64,000 nt of DNA from Dethiosulfatibacter aminovorans DSM 17477 (GTDB taxonomy: Bacteria; Bacillota; Clostridia; Tissierellales; Dethiosulfatibacteraceae), in contig NZ_FQZL01000016.1 in NCBI RefSeq assembly GCF_900142005.1, positions 22,868 through 86,867 of the forward strand. Reading direction: 5' to 3'. A model generated the notes under the pieces. It searched no databases. It saw nothing but the letters and a program-made list of their open reading frames with translations, and was not told the DNA's origin. Positions 28,489-37,354 of this stretch are shown here, one piece after another. The translations under genes and the position numbers were made by a program. The number at the start of each line of letters is the position of its first letter. Position 1 is the first letter of the stretch.

Positions 28489-29508
28489 TTAATATCTTTT
28501 TCTTTCGTCGGTAATCAGGGAGCTGGAGTAGACATCTATGTTTTCAAGAGCCTTTCCAGTTCCAAGAGCTACGCATGAAATTGCTTCATCCGCAATGTAT
28601 ACAGGCACTCCTGTTCTCTTGGCAATAAGCTTGTGCAGACCCTGAAGGAGGCATCCTCCACCTGTCATTATTATACCCTTTTCACTTATATCCGCAGCAA
28701 GCTCCGGCGGTGTCCTCTCAAGTACGGAGTGCACTGCATCTGCAATGGCCATAACCGTCTCCTCAAGTGCCTCGAGCATGTCTGTAGAAGATATTGTAAG
28801 GTTCTTTGGCAGTCCCGTAACAAGGTTTCGGCCCCTCACCTCTACGAATTTTTCCTCTTCTTCAGGGAAGGCAGCGCCTATTTGTATCTTAAGCTCCTCG
28901 GCACTTCTCAGCCCTATCATTACATTGTATTTCTTTCTTATGTATCTTACTATCGCCTCGTCAAACTTGTCTCCGGCAATCTTTATTGACTTGCTTACAA
29001 CAATTCCTCCAAGTGAAAGAACTGCAACATCAGTAGTTCCGCCACCCATATCTATGATCATGCTTCCCTGCGGCTTTGAAAGGTCGATTCCTGCACCTAT
29101 GGCTGCGGCTACAGGCTCCTCTATCAAATATGTCTTGTGGGCTCCAGCCTGATTGCAGGCGTCTATTACGGCTCTCTTTTCAACTTCCGTTACCCCACTT
29201 GGCACGCACACGATAACCCTCGGCTTGAACACTACGCTTCCCAACGCCTTCTTTATGAAGTACTTGAGCATTTTTTCAGTTATGTCAAAGTCGGATATTA
29301 CTCCATCTCTCAACGGTCTTATGGCAACAATGTTTCCAGGAGTCCTTCCAAGCATCATTCTTGCCTCTTCCCCAACAGCAAGAATCTTGTTGTTGTTCCT
29401 GTCAATTGCAACAACAGACGGTTCCTGAAGAACAATTTCCTTTCCTCTTATATATACCAGCACTGAAGCAGTACCCAGGTCTATTCCCATATCAGATCTA
29501 AATCCCAT
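28489..29508 (-). CDS. mreB: Rod shape-determining actin homologue MreB/Mbl
   Basis: Actin-like filament protein that steers lateral wall synthesis. 339 residues: MGIDLGTASVLVYIRGKEIV phosphate-1 loop, MIDMGGGTTDVAVLSLGGIV phosphate-2 loop and IIMTGGGCLLQGL adenosine loop. No mreC/mreD follow, as in Mbl/MreBH-type paralogues. Confidence 0.95.
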   Translation of the reverse strand: MGFRSDMGIDLGTASVLVYIRGKEIVLQEPSVVAIDRNNNKILAVGEEARMMLGRTPGNIVAIRPLRDGVISDFDITEKMLKYFIKKALGSVVFKPRVIVCVPSGVTEVEKRAVIDACNQAGAHKTYLIEEPVAAAIGAGIDLSKPQGSMIIDMGGGTTDVAVLSLGGIVVSKSIKIAGDKFDEAIVRYIRKKYNVMIGLRSAEELKIQIGAAFPEEEEKFVEVRGRNLVTGLPKNLTISSTDMLEALEETVMAIADAVHSVLERTPPELAADISEKGIIMTGGGCLLQGLHKLIAKRTGVPVYIADEAISCVALGTGKALENIDVYSSSLITDERKRY

Positions 29509-29600
29509 TCTATTCCTCCGTTTTTATTTGTACTTTTCTATTCAAACCCATTGTCAAAGTCTGTCAGGGGCTTTAACGCCGGATTTATACTCATCATTTA

Positions 29601-29628
29601 ATTATACAATATTATGATTATTTTTAAA
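29601..29628 (-). promoter_or_regulatory. Probable promoter of mreB
   Basis: TTTAAA and TATAAT are separated by 16 bp on the minus strand, leaving a leader of about 85 nt. Confidence 0.45.
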
Positions 29629-29632
29629 GCTT

Positions 29633-30499
29633 TTATTTTATTTTTTCCGCTAATTTTAAGCCTGTTTCAGTAATTGCTATGCCGCCCTTCGCCGTTTCCT
29701 TGAAATTTTGATGCATTCCAAGTCCGACATTGTACATTGCCTCCACCACTTCATCAAAGGGTACTATGGATTCCACTCCCGAAAGGGCCATGTCGGCAGA
29801 TATCATGGCATTGACAACTCCCGATGCATTCCTCTTTGAGCATGGTGATTCAACAAGACCGGCAATGGGATCGCAAATGAGCCCCATTATGTTTTTGAGA
29901 GCTATTGAAGCAGCATGAAGAGACTGTTCGGGACTCCCTCCCCTCATTTCCACTATTGCCGCAGCAGCCATTGCAGCTGCTGCACCGCATTCCGCCTGGC
30001 ATCCTCCCTCGGCTCCCGATACAGTTGCATTTTCGGATATGATCTTGCCGAGTCCCGAGGAAACCAAAAGTCCCTTCAGTAAAACGTCCCTGTCGAGGCT
30101 GAACTTTTCTCCCACAGTCAGTATGGCAGCTGGAATTATTCCGCACGAACCTGCCGTTGGAGCAGCACATATTTTCCCCATGGATGCATTGTATTCAGAA
30201 CAGGCAAAGGCCCTTGCCATTGCCTTGATTATCCATTCTCCCGTTACTGTATCTCCTGACAGGAGGTATTCCATCATCTTCCTGCCTTCGCCTCCTATGA
30301 TTCCACCAAGGGTTTCCACCTTGTTTGAAAGGGAATAGGATGATGAATTCTCCATTATGGAAAGAACCTCATCAAGGCGCTCGAGAACACTTTCCCTGTC
30401 CATGTTTGTATTTTCCATTTCCTCAATAAGGACCAGTTCGGATATGGATATTTTCCTTTCACTGCAGAGGTCCGCAAGTGCTCTTCCGCTATTATACAT
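29633..30499 (-). CDS. sdaAA: L-serine dehydratase, iron-sulfur-dependent, alpha subunit
   Basis: Catalytic subunit of the oxygen-sensitive [4Fe-4S] serine dehydratase (serine to pyruvate plus ammonia). 288 residues: CAAPTAGSCGIIPAAIL and AEGGCQAECGAAAAMAAAAI contribute the cluster cysteines. Its start overlaps the beta-subunit stop by 8 bp. Pyruvate from serine fits the amino-acid-fermenting lifestyle suggested by the ornithine operon. Confidence 0.96.
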   Translation of the reverse strand: MYNSGRALADLCSERKISISELVLIEEMENTNMDRESVLERLDEVLSIMENSSSYSLSNKVETLGGIIGGEGRKMMEYLLSGDTVTGEWIIKAMARAFACSEYNASMGKICAAPTAGSCGIIPAAILTVGEKFSLDRDVLLKGLLVSSGLGKIISENATVSGAEGGCQAECGAAAAMAAAAIVEMRGGSPEQSLHAASIALKNIMGLICDPIAGLVESPCSKRNASGVVNAMISADMALSGVESIVPFDEVVEAMYNVGLGMHQNFKETAKGGIAITETGLKLAEKIK

Positions 30500-31181
30500 T
30501 TTCCGCCTCCTTTACAGGCTTTATCACTATGAGAGACAACATCTCATCAAGACTCCTTATTTCCTCCACAACATCAGGATCCACATTTTCGTCCGTTTCT
30601 ATGATCATTGAAGCTTCCTTCATGTTGACGTTTCTTCTCACTTTCATATTTCCGATGTTCACATTGTTCCGGGCCAGAAGTGTAGTAACCTTGCTGATTA
30701 TTCCCTTTATATCCACATGCTTGGTGATTATGGTGTAGTATTCTCCCGTAATTTCCACATCAAAACCGTTTATTTCAGTCACCATTACGGCCCCTCCGCC
30801 GATGGATGCACCGGTTACAGTAACAAGGCTCCCGTCACTTCTTGTGATATGGAACCTTGCCGTATTGGGGTGTGCGCCGCGTATTTCCACGGCTTCAAAC
30901 TCTATGTCCACTCCCGATTCATCTGCAATCTCAAGGGAACGCCTCAACCTTTCATCATATGGCTCCATTCCAAGAATCCCCGCTGCCAACGCCTTTTCAG
31001 TACCGTGTCCCTTTGCCGTCTCGGCAAAGGAGCCGTGAAGATATATCTTTACACTTTTTACATCCTTTTCAGCTGCATACCTTGCTATTTTGCCAAGCCT
31101 TGCCGCTCCTGCCGTATGGGAGCTGGATGGACCTATCATCACCGGTCCAAGAACATCAAAAATAGAATTTATTCTTTTCAT
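30492..31181 (-). CDS. sdaAB: L-serine dehydratase, iron-sulfur-dependent, beta subunit
   Basis: Regulatory/structural subunit, 229 residues: IFDVLGPVMIGPSSSHTAGAARLG at the N-terminus and a C-terminal ACT domain (YTIITKHVDIKGIISKVTTLL), a usual amino-acid-sensing fold. It heads the sdaAB-sdaAA operon. Its leader contains a partial copy of the structured repeat described at 31203-31285. Confidence 0.96.
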   Translation of the reverse strand: MKRINSIFDVLGPVMIGPSSSHTAGAARLGKIARYAAEKDVKSVKIYLHGSFAETAKGHGTEKALAAGILGMEPYDERLRRSLEIADESGVDIEFEAVEIRGAHPNTARFHITRSDGSLVTVTGASIGGGAVMVTEINGFDVEITGEYYTIITKHVDIKGIISKVTTLLARNNVNIGNMKVRRNVNMKEASMIIETDENVDPDVVEEIRSLDEMLSLIVIKPVKEAENV

Positions 31182-31202
31182 CCCTTATCCTTTCAAAATT
31201 AA

Positions 31203-31285
31203 TTTTAACTTTCTTTCGCGTCTTGATAAATGCTTGCACATTTATCTGCTTTTGCATTTAACACAGCATAGCTGCTTTCCTGCAT
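31203..31285 (-). repeat. Partial copy of the dispersed structured repeat, in the sdaAB leader
   Basis: On the minus strand it begins GGAAAGCAGCTATGCTGTGTTAAATGC, then a hairpin AAATGTGCAAGCATTT, then ATCAAGACGCGAAAGAAAGTT. It matches the first 60 or so bases of the copy at 53.67 kb, with an internal insertion. The 3' half is missing. It starts about 10 nt after a TATAAT and ends about 20 nt before sdaAB. Confidence 0.75.
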
Positions 31286-31293
31286 ATATTTTA

Positions 31294-31299
31294 ATTATA
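31294..31299 (-). promoter_or_regulatory. -10 element for sdaAB-sdaAA
   Basis: Minus-strand TGTTATAAT fits an extended -10 (TGnTATAAT); no clear -35 is visible. The transcript would start at the edge of the structured repeat. The gene-free stretch 31182-31650 holds this promoter, the repeat, and the promoter and leader of the aminomutase gene. Confidence 0.5.
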
Positions 31300-31432
31300 A
31301 CAAAATTCATCTTAATTTTCCCTTTAAACACTACAATTTTATATATTTTTCCATCATTAGTACAGTCAATTTTTGTAAAATCCTGTTAACAAAACTTAAT
31401 AAAACTTTACAAATAGCATGTATTCCCATCCT

Positions 31433-31461
31433 TTGACTAAACTGCTTCTTTGTGGTATAAT
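31433..31461 (+). promoter_or_regulatory. Promoter of the KamA-family gene
   Basis: TTGACT and TATAAT are separated by 17 bp. The leader to the start codon is about 180 nt and includes a hairpin, ACGGTT/AACCGT at 31553-31571, followed by TTATTTATT. Confidence 0.65.
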
Positions 31462-31650
31462 GTATACACTATTCAAAAACTATTCAAATTTTCTATTCTG
31501 TTATTTACAATTCTGTTAATAATCAATAGGGTTATAATCAAATAGTTAAATCACGGTTTTTTCCGAACCGTTTATTTATTATACTGATTTGTTGCCAGAC
31601 TACTGTTTGACCGACAGATCATACAAATTAAAAAAGGAGTGATGTATTTA

Positions 31651-32763
31651 ATGTTGTCTTGGAAGGATTTATTAAAAGATAACGTTGTTAGCATTGAGGA
31701 CTTGGACGAGGTACTGAACATGTCACCCGAAGAGAAGGAAGATCTGGTAAAGGTTGCCGAAAGGCATCCCATGAGAATTCCAAAGTATTATTTTGACCTT
31801 ATCGACTGGTCCGATGAAAACGACCCCATAAGGAAGCTTGCAGTACCAGCATCCATGGAACTTAATGCTTCAGGAGACTACGATACCAGCGGTGAGTCAA
31901 CAAATACCAAGATGCCCGGATTGCAGCACAAGTACGGAGCTACTGCATTGGTTCTTTCAACCAATGTTTGTTTTATGTACTGCAGACACTGCTTCAGGAA
32001 GAGAATGGTAGGCTATTCCGCCGAAGAAATCAGCAACAGGATGGAAGAAGCTGTTGACTATATCAGCAGCCACAAGCAGGTAAACAATGTCCTGATAACA
32101 GGTGGAGATTCCTTTGCACTGTCAAACAACATGATAGAGGAATACCTGAAAAATCTTACTGAAATCGATCATCTTGATTTCATAAGATTCGGAACCAGGG
32201 TTCCTGTTGTCTTCCCTCAAAGGATCTACATGGATGACGAACTTCTCGGCATACTGAAAAAATACGGCCAAAAGAAGGAAATCATCGTTATAAGCCAGTT
32301 CAACCATCCCAATGAATTGACAGAAGAAGCAAGAAAGGGAATAAAAGCATTAAAAGACATAGGAGTTACAGTAAGGAACCAGGCTGTACTTCTTAAAGGA
32401 ATAAACGATAATGCAGATACCTTGTCCACCCTCCTCAACAATCTAACGGCTATAGGAGTACATCCATATTATGTATTCCAATGCAGACCGGTAAAATTCG
32501 TAAAAGAACATTTCCAGGTTCCTATTTCCGAAGGAATTGACATAATATCGGAAGCAAAGAAAAATCTCAACGGACTGGGCAAGGGCTTCAGATACGCCAT
32601 GTCCCACCCGAGAGGCAAGATTGAAATCTTCGGCAAGGCCGAGGGCAAGATCATATTCAAGTTCCACCAGAACAAATATGAAGAAGATTCAGACAAACTG
32701 TTCATGAGAGACATCGACGAAGAAGCAAGATGGCTCGATGCAGACTTGAACCTTATTCGTTAG
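31651..32763 (+). CDS. KamA-family radical SAM aminomutase, substrate uncertain
   Basis: About 370 residues. The radical SAM cysteines are in CFMYCRHC, in the KamA-type CFRKR context, and the PLP lysine is probably in the HPRGKIEIFG segment. In clostridial lysine 2,3-aminomutase two aspartates (Asp293 in QCDLS, Asp330 in VDAPGG) hold the lysine side chain; here they align with Arg (FQCRPVK) and Ser (MSHPRG). Lysine is therefore an unlikely substrate; glutamate or another amino acid is possible. AGGAG precedes the ATG at 31651; a start 3 codons earlier is too close to it. Monocistronic with its own terminator. Confidence 0.88.
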   Translation: MLSWKDLLKDNVVSIEDLDEVLNMSPEEKEDLVKVAERHPMRIPKYYFDLIDWSDENDPIRKLAVPASMELNASGDYDTSGESTNTKMPGLQHKYGATALVLSTNVCFMYCRHCFRKRMVGYSAEEISNRMEEAVDYISSHKQVNNVLITGGDSFALSNNMIEEYLKNLTEIDHLDFIRFGTRVPVVFPQRIYMDDELLGILKKYGQKKEIIVISQFNHPNELTEEARKGIKALKDIGVTVRNQAVLLKGINDNADTLSTLLNNLTAIGVHPYYVFQCRPVKFVKEHFQVPISEGIDIISEAKKNLNGLGKGFRYAMSHPRGKIEIFGKAEGKIIFKFHQNKYEEDSDKLFMRDIDEEARWLDADLNLIR

Positions 32764-32806
32764 TCTACTCGATCATATCGGTTTGAACCTTGAAAAACAG
32801 GACAGG

Positions 32807-32839
32807 ACAGGATTAGCATAATGTTAATCCTGTTTTTTT
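32807..32839 (+). terminator. Terminator of the KamA-family gene
   Basis: ACAGGATTA/TTAATCCTGT stem followed by seven T residues. Confidence 0.9.
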
Positions 32840-32981
32840 CATAATTTTCATCATACAGTTAAGATTCGGAAAGTTGTCAGGCTTAATTTAATTACGTATA
32901 TATATAATTTATTTTTTTAACGAAGCTTTATGTTCAAAATACCTTATATTAAAAGTTGCTATATTAATTGGCCATTTACCC

Positions 32982-33009
32982 TTGACAGGGATACTCTATC
33001 GTGTATAAT
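32982..33009 (+). promoter_or_regulatory. Promoter of argCJB
   Basis: TTGACA and TATAAT are separated by 16 bp, about 50 nt upstream of argC. I see no clear ARG-box palindrome around it. Confidence 0.8.
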
Positions 33010-33060
33010 TATAGGAAATTCTTAAATATTATACTCAATTTTATAAATCAGGAGGCACCC

Positions 33061-34101
33061 ATGATAAGAGCAGGAATAATAGGTTCCACTGGATATGCGG
33101 GACAGGATCTCGTAAGACTGCTGCACCACCATCCGGAAGTGGATATAAGCTTTGTATCCTCACAATCCTATTCAGATAAAGAATACAGCGAAGTCTTTGG
33201 AAACTTCTATGAAATCATGAATATAAAATGCATAAACACACCGGAAAATATTGAAGAGCTTGACATTGACGTACTATTCACGGCACTTCCCCACGGAATT
33301 ACGTCGGGAATGATAAGCCGGAAGGCCCTTGACAAGTTCAAGATCATAGACCTTGGAGCGGACTTCAGGCTTAAGGATGTTGAAGTATATGAGAAGTGGT
33401 ATACGGGCCACATGGCAAAGGAACTTTTGAAGGATGCTGTATACGGACTTTGCGAGCTGAACAGGGACAGCATAAAGGATACTTCTCTCCTGGCTAATCC
33501 CGGATGCTATACAACTTGCAGCATACTTGCAATGACTCCTCTTCTGAAGGAGGGTCTCATAGACAAGAACTCCATAATACTGGATGCGAAATCAGGTGTT
33601 ACAGGAGCAGGAAGAGGATTGAATCTCGCAACACACTATACCGAATGCAACGAGTCAATAAAGGCATACAAGGTTGCCGCACACAGGCATACCCCGGAAA
33701 TAGAGGAGCAGCTCTCATACGCTGCAGGAGAGGATATCCTTGTGAACTTCACACCTCACCTGGTTCCCATGAACAGGGGTATACTTGTCACAGCCTATGC
33801 CAACCTTACTGACGGCGTAGAGTATGAAGAAGTCAAGGAAGCCTATGAAAACCATTACGGCAGCGAACAATTCATCAGACTCCTCCCCGAGGGAATACAG
33901 GCCGAAACAAAATGGGTAAAGGGATCGAATTTTACGGATATAGGCTTTACAATTGATGAAAGAACCAATAGAATTATAGTAACGGCAGCCATAGACAACC
34001 TGATAAAGGGAGCTGCAGGCCAGGCCGTGCAAAATATGAATATAATGTTTGGACTAAGGGAAAACATGGGACTTGAATACCTGTCACCATTCCCCATTTA
34101 G
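33061..34101 (+). CDS. argC: N-acetyl-gamma-glutamyl-phosphate reductase
   Basis: Third step of arginine/ornithine biosynthesis (NADPH). 346 residues starting MIRAGIIGSTGYAGQDLVRLL, with the catalytic cysteine in NPGCYTT. A longer frame (33001) exists, but GGAGG precedes the ATG at 33061. First gene of argC-argJ-argB; argD and argF are not in the window. Confidence 0.97.
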   Translation: MIRAGIIGSTGYAGQDLVRLLHHHPEVDISFVSSQSYSDKEYSEVFGNFYEIMNIKCINTPENIEELDIDVLFTALPHGITSGMISRKALDKFKIIDLGADFRLKDVEVYEKWYTGHMAKELLKDAVYGLCELNRDSIKDTSLLANPGCYTTCSILAMTPLLKEGLIDKNSIILDAKSGVTGAGRGLNLATHYTECNESIKAYKVAAHRHTPEIEEQLSYAAGEDILVNFTPHLVPMNRGILVTAYANLTDGVEYEEVKEAYENHYGSEQFIRLLPEGIQAETKWVKGSNFTDIGFTIDERTNRIIVTAAIDNLIKGAAGQAVQNMNIMFGLRENMGLEYLSPFPI

Positions 34102-34111
34102 GAGGTAAGTC

Positions 34112-35332
34112 ATGAGAATAAACCACGACGGAGTTACAAAACCAAAAGGATTTTTAGCCTGCGGAAGATATACGGGACTTAAGAACAAAAGAAGGGACCT
34201 TGCCATAGTATTTTCTGAAGTACCTGCCAACTTTGCAGGAGTTTTCACCACAAACAAGGTAAAAGCAGCGCCGGTTCTTAGAAACCTTGAAATAAGGGAA
34301 AAGGGCGGAAAGGTGCAGGCAGTCGTAGTAAACAGCGGAAATGCAAATGCTTGCACCGGAGAACAGGGACTCATAGACAACCAGACAATGGCCCAGACAG
34401 TTGCGGACACATTCAACATCGATGTTGACACCGTAGTAACGGCTTCAACAGGAGTCATAGGAGTGCCCCTGCCAATAGACAAGATAGTGGAGGGAATAGA
34501 GAAATCTTCCACCTTCCTTACAGGAGACAGACAGGGCGCCATCGATGCTGCATCTGCCATAATGACTACGGACACCGTGCCGAAGGAAGTATCGGCTCAC
34601 TTCATGATTGGAGACAAGGAAATAAACATAGGAGCCATGGCAAAGGGATCGGGAATGATCCATCCCAACATGGCAACAATGCTTGCCTTCGTCACCACGG
34701 ACCTTGCCATAAGCACCGAACTGCTTCAGAAGGCAATGTCAGAAAGCACCCTTGATTCATACAACATGATATCAGTAGACGGAGACACAAGCACCAACGA
34801 CATGGTATCAATAATGGCAAACGGAATGGCCGGAAACGAAGAGATAACGGAAGAAAATGAAGATTACGAAAAATTCAAGGAAGTACTTCATGTAATAAAC
34901 ATGGAGCTTGCAAAAATGATAGTGAAGGACGGAGAAGGAGCTACAAAGCTTCTGGAAGTCAAGATAAGCGGTGCAAAGACCAAGGATGATGCAAGGAAGA
35001 TGTGCAAGTCCATAATCAACTCAAGCCTTGTAAAGACAGCCTTCTTCGGAGAAGATGCAAACTGGGGAAGAATCCTCTGCTCAATGGGCTATTCCGGAGC
35101 GGATCTTGACCCGTCAGGAGTATCCCTGGAATTCAAGAGCAGGTTCGGAAGCATAAGGGTGCTTGAAGACGGTGTGCCTCTCGACTTCAATGAAGAAATA
35201 GCATCGGAGGTCCTTAAGGGTTCTGCTATTGAAGTCCTCATCACCATGAAGGACGGAGATGCGTCCAGCATAGGATGGGGATGCGACATGTCCTATGAAT
35301 ATGTAAGAATAAACGGAGACTATAGATCATAA
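34112..35332 (+). CDS. argJ: Glutamate N-acetyltransferase / N-acetylornithine transferase
   Basis: Recycles the acetyl group between acetylornithine and glutamate. 406 residues: TTNKVKAAPVL near the N-terminus and the self-cleavage site KGSGMIHPNMATML, where the threonine becomes the nucleophile. Whether it is mono- or bifunctional cannot be judged. Starts 10 nt after argC with AGGAGG; its stop overlaps the argB start by one base. Confidence 0.97.
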   Translation: MRINHDGVTKPKGFLACGRYTGLKNKRRDLAIVFSEVPANFAGVFTTNKVKAAPVLRNLEIREKGGKVQAVVVNSGNANACTGEQGLIDNQTMAQTVADTFNIDVDTVVTASTGVIGVPLPIDKIVEGIEKSSTFLTGDRQGAIDAASAIMTTDTVPKEVSAHFMIGDKEINIGAMAKGSGMIHPNMATMLAFVTTDLAISTELLQKAMSESTLDSYNMISVDGDTSTNDMVSIMANGMAGNEEITEENEDYEKFKEVLHVINMELAKMIVKDGEGATKLLEVKISGAKTKDDARKMCKSIINSSLVKTAFFGEDANWGRILCSMGYSGADLDPSGVSLEFKSRFGSIRVLEDGVPLDFNEEIASEVLKGSAIEVLITMKDGDASSIGWGCDMSYEYVRINGDYRS

Positions 35333-36195
35333 TGGAAAATCTCAAGATAAAATCACAGATACTTGTAGAATCACTGCCCTATATTCAGAAGTTCCACGGC
35401 AAGACGGTGGTTATCAAGTTCGGCGGGTCCACAATGAAGGACAAGGAATCCGAGGATTCCGTAATCAAGGACATAGTCCTCATGAAGCTTGTGGGAATGA
35501 GGCCTGTAATAGTCCACGGCGGCGGGAAGGACATAAACAACATGCTTGAACGGCTGAACATAGAACCAAAATTTGTCGAGGGCCTCAGGGTGACGGACAA
35601 GGAGACAATAGAAGTCGTAGAAATGGTCCTTGCAGGAAAGATAAACAAGAACCTTGTAAACAAGATACAGCTTGAAAATGCAGAATCTGTCGGAATATCA
35701 GGCAAAGACTGCAGGACACTCATGTGCAAGAAGAACTATGCAAACGGGAAGGACATTGGCTATGTTGGAATGATAGAAAAGGTGAACAACCATCTCCTCC
35801 GCTCACTCATAGACAACGACATCATCCCCGTGGTTGCCCCAATAGGTACTGACATCGAAGGAAACACCTACAACATAAATGCAGATACTGCAGCATCTGC
35901 AATCGCGGCATCGCTGAAGGCGGAAAAGCTCATCTATCTGACAGATGTAGACGGCATATACAGAAACTTCCCCGACAAGGATTCCCTCATAAGCAAGCTG
36001 ACTCTCGAATCAGCAAAGGCACTACTTGATGAAGGAACCCTCACAGGTGGAATGATTCCGAAGATCCAGAACTGCATTGAATCCCTGGAAAACGGAATAG
36101 ACAATATACACATGATAAACGGAAACATAGAACACAGCCTCCTCTTTGAGATATTCACTGACAAGGGGATAGGGACGATGTTTACTCAGAAATAG
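35332..36195 (+). CDS. argB: N-acetylglutamate kinase
   Basis: Phosphorylates N-acetylglutamate. 287 residues: VIKFGGSTM, VIVHGGGKDINNML substrate loop, INADTAASAIAASLKAEKLIYLTDVDGIY and GGMIPKI near the end. Coupled to argJ by a TAATG junction and followed by a strong terminator, so the operon ends here. Confidence 0.97.
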   Translation: MENLKIKSQILVESLPYIQKFHGKTVVIKFGGSTMKDKESEDSVIKDIVLMKLVGMRPVIVHGGGKDINNMLERLNIEPKFVEGLRVTDKETIEVVEMVLAGKINKNLVNKIQLENAESVGISGKDCRTLMCKKNYANGKDIGYVGMIEKVNNHLLRSLIDNDIIPVVAPIGTDIEGNTYNINADTAASAIAASLKAEKLIYLTDVDGIYRNFPDKDSLISKLTLESAKALLDEGTLTGGMIPKIQNCIESLENGIDNIHMINGNIEHSLLFEIFTDKGIGTMFTQK

Positions 36196-36214
36196 ATAAA
36201 ACAAATGAAAATAC

Positions 36215-36251
36215 AAAATCCTGCGGAGACGATTGTCGTCGCAGGATTTTT
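36215..36251 (+). terminator. Terminator of argCJB
   Basis: AAATCCTGCG/CGCAGGATTT stem with a run of T. The complementary arm may also serve the convergent exporter gene. Confidence 0.88.
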
Positions 36252-36305
36252 ATGTTATTCATACAATAATATCTATTTTCTACACCGCTATTACTATTAA
36301 TCCGT

Positions 36306-37217
36306 CTAGATTTCAGTCACATTATCCCTTTCACCCTTTGGTCGATACTGGCTAAGGAGTATTGCAGAGAAAATCACCAGAACTCCAAAGTACTGCCAAG
36401 GACTCAGTCTCTCTCCCAGCATTACGAAAGCTCCTATTAACGCCGCAACTGGATTAAGGTTGTTGTATAATGACAGCCTTGTGCTTCCTATCTTTCCAGC
36501 TCCCCACATCCATATGGCATTTGCTATTCCCATGCCTACGACTCCTGCGAATACCATGCCCATCCATCCTTCCATAGGGATGGTCCCGTAGTCAAAGCTT
36601 GCGAGGTCCCTGAAGGAAAGGACCAGAAACACTATTGCCGATGGTATTGTTGCAACTGTTGTCATAACGACCGGATTGTGATACCGTACCTTCTTCTTTG
36701 ACTCAACGGTAAAGATGCCGTAGGATATCTGTGCCATCAGCACTAGGGCTGCACCGATAAAGGATATGCTTCCACCGGTACTTTTGCCTGACATTACTAT
36801 AATTACAACTCCCACAATAGACATTATGACACTGACAACGGTCTTTCCCCGTACCTTCTCATCACCAGTGACAAGGTTTATCACCAGCACCGTAACGGGA
36901 AGCATTCCAAAGATTATCCCTGTTATGGATGCAGTAACCATGCTTATACCTATGGAGTAGCATACCTGGAAAATGACGAAAATGAACATTAGAAGCTTGG
37001 TATCCATGGCCACCTTCCACAGGTTCTCCTGCCTCAGTCTATTTGTCGTCCTCAAGAATAACAAGAAGAAAACAAATGCCATCATGAGCCTTATGAAATT
37101 CATCATAGGCGGGTTCACATATTTGTATGCAATTTTCATGAATGAGGGGTTGAGCCCCCATGCTATGGGTGCCAGAACAATTATATATTTGGCATATGCA
37201 TCTCTAATATTGATCAT
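36306..37217 (-). CDS. DMT/EamA-family transporter
   Basis: 303 residues with ten predicted membrane helices arranged as two EamA repeats (first AYAKYIIVLAPIAWGLNPSFMKIAY, second ISYGIFTVESKK onward, ending LGERLSPWQYFGVLVIFSAILL). Members export amino acids or metabolites; the substrate is unknown. It lies 3' of the ornithine operon but is separated from it by a hairpin at 37271-37291, so it is probably an independent unit or a read-through gene. Confidence 0.87.
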   Translation of the reverse strand: MINIRDAYAKYIIVLAPIAWGLNPSFMKIAYKYVNPPMMNFIRLMMAFVFFLLFLRTTNRLRQENLWKVAMDTKLLMFIFVIFQVCYSIGISMVTASITGIIFGMLPVTVLVINLVTGDEKVRGKTVVSVIMSIVGVVIIVMSGKSTGGSISFIGAALVLMAQISYGIFTVESKKKVRYHNPVVMTTVATIPSAIVFLVLSFRDLASFDYGTIPMEGWMGMVFAGVVGMGIANAIWMWGAGKIGSTRLSLYNNLNPVAALIGAFVMLGERLSPWQYFGVLVIFSAILLSQYRPKGERDNVTEI

Positions 37218-37270
37218 AAATTCTCCAATAATTCATTAATTCTTGATTGAATCTTTAAAACAAAGACAAA

Positions 37271-37291
37271 GCGACTATGTATCATAGTCGC
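37271..37291 (-). terminator. Terminator of the ornithine operon
   Basis: Perfect nine-base stem GCGACTATG/CATAGTCGC with a three-base loop, followed on the minus strand by a T-rich tract (TTTGTCTTTGTTTT). Confidence 0.8.
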
Positions 37292-37354
37292 CTAACGTCA
37301 TTGATATCTAAATATAATATTTGAAATGCCCGGTAAAGTCAATGCAAATATCTG

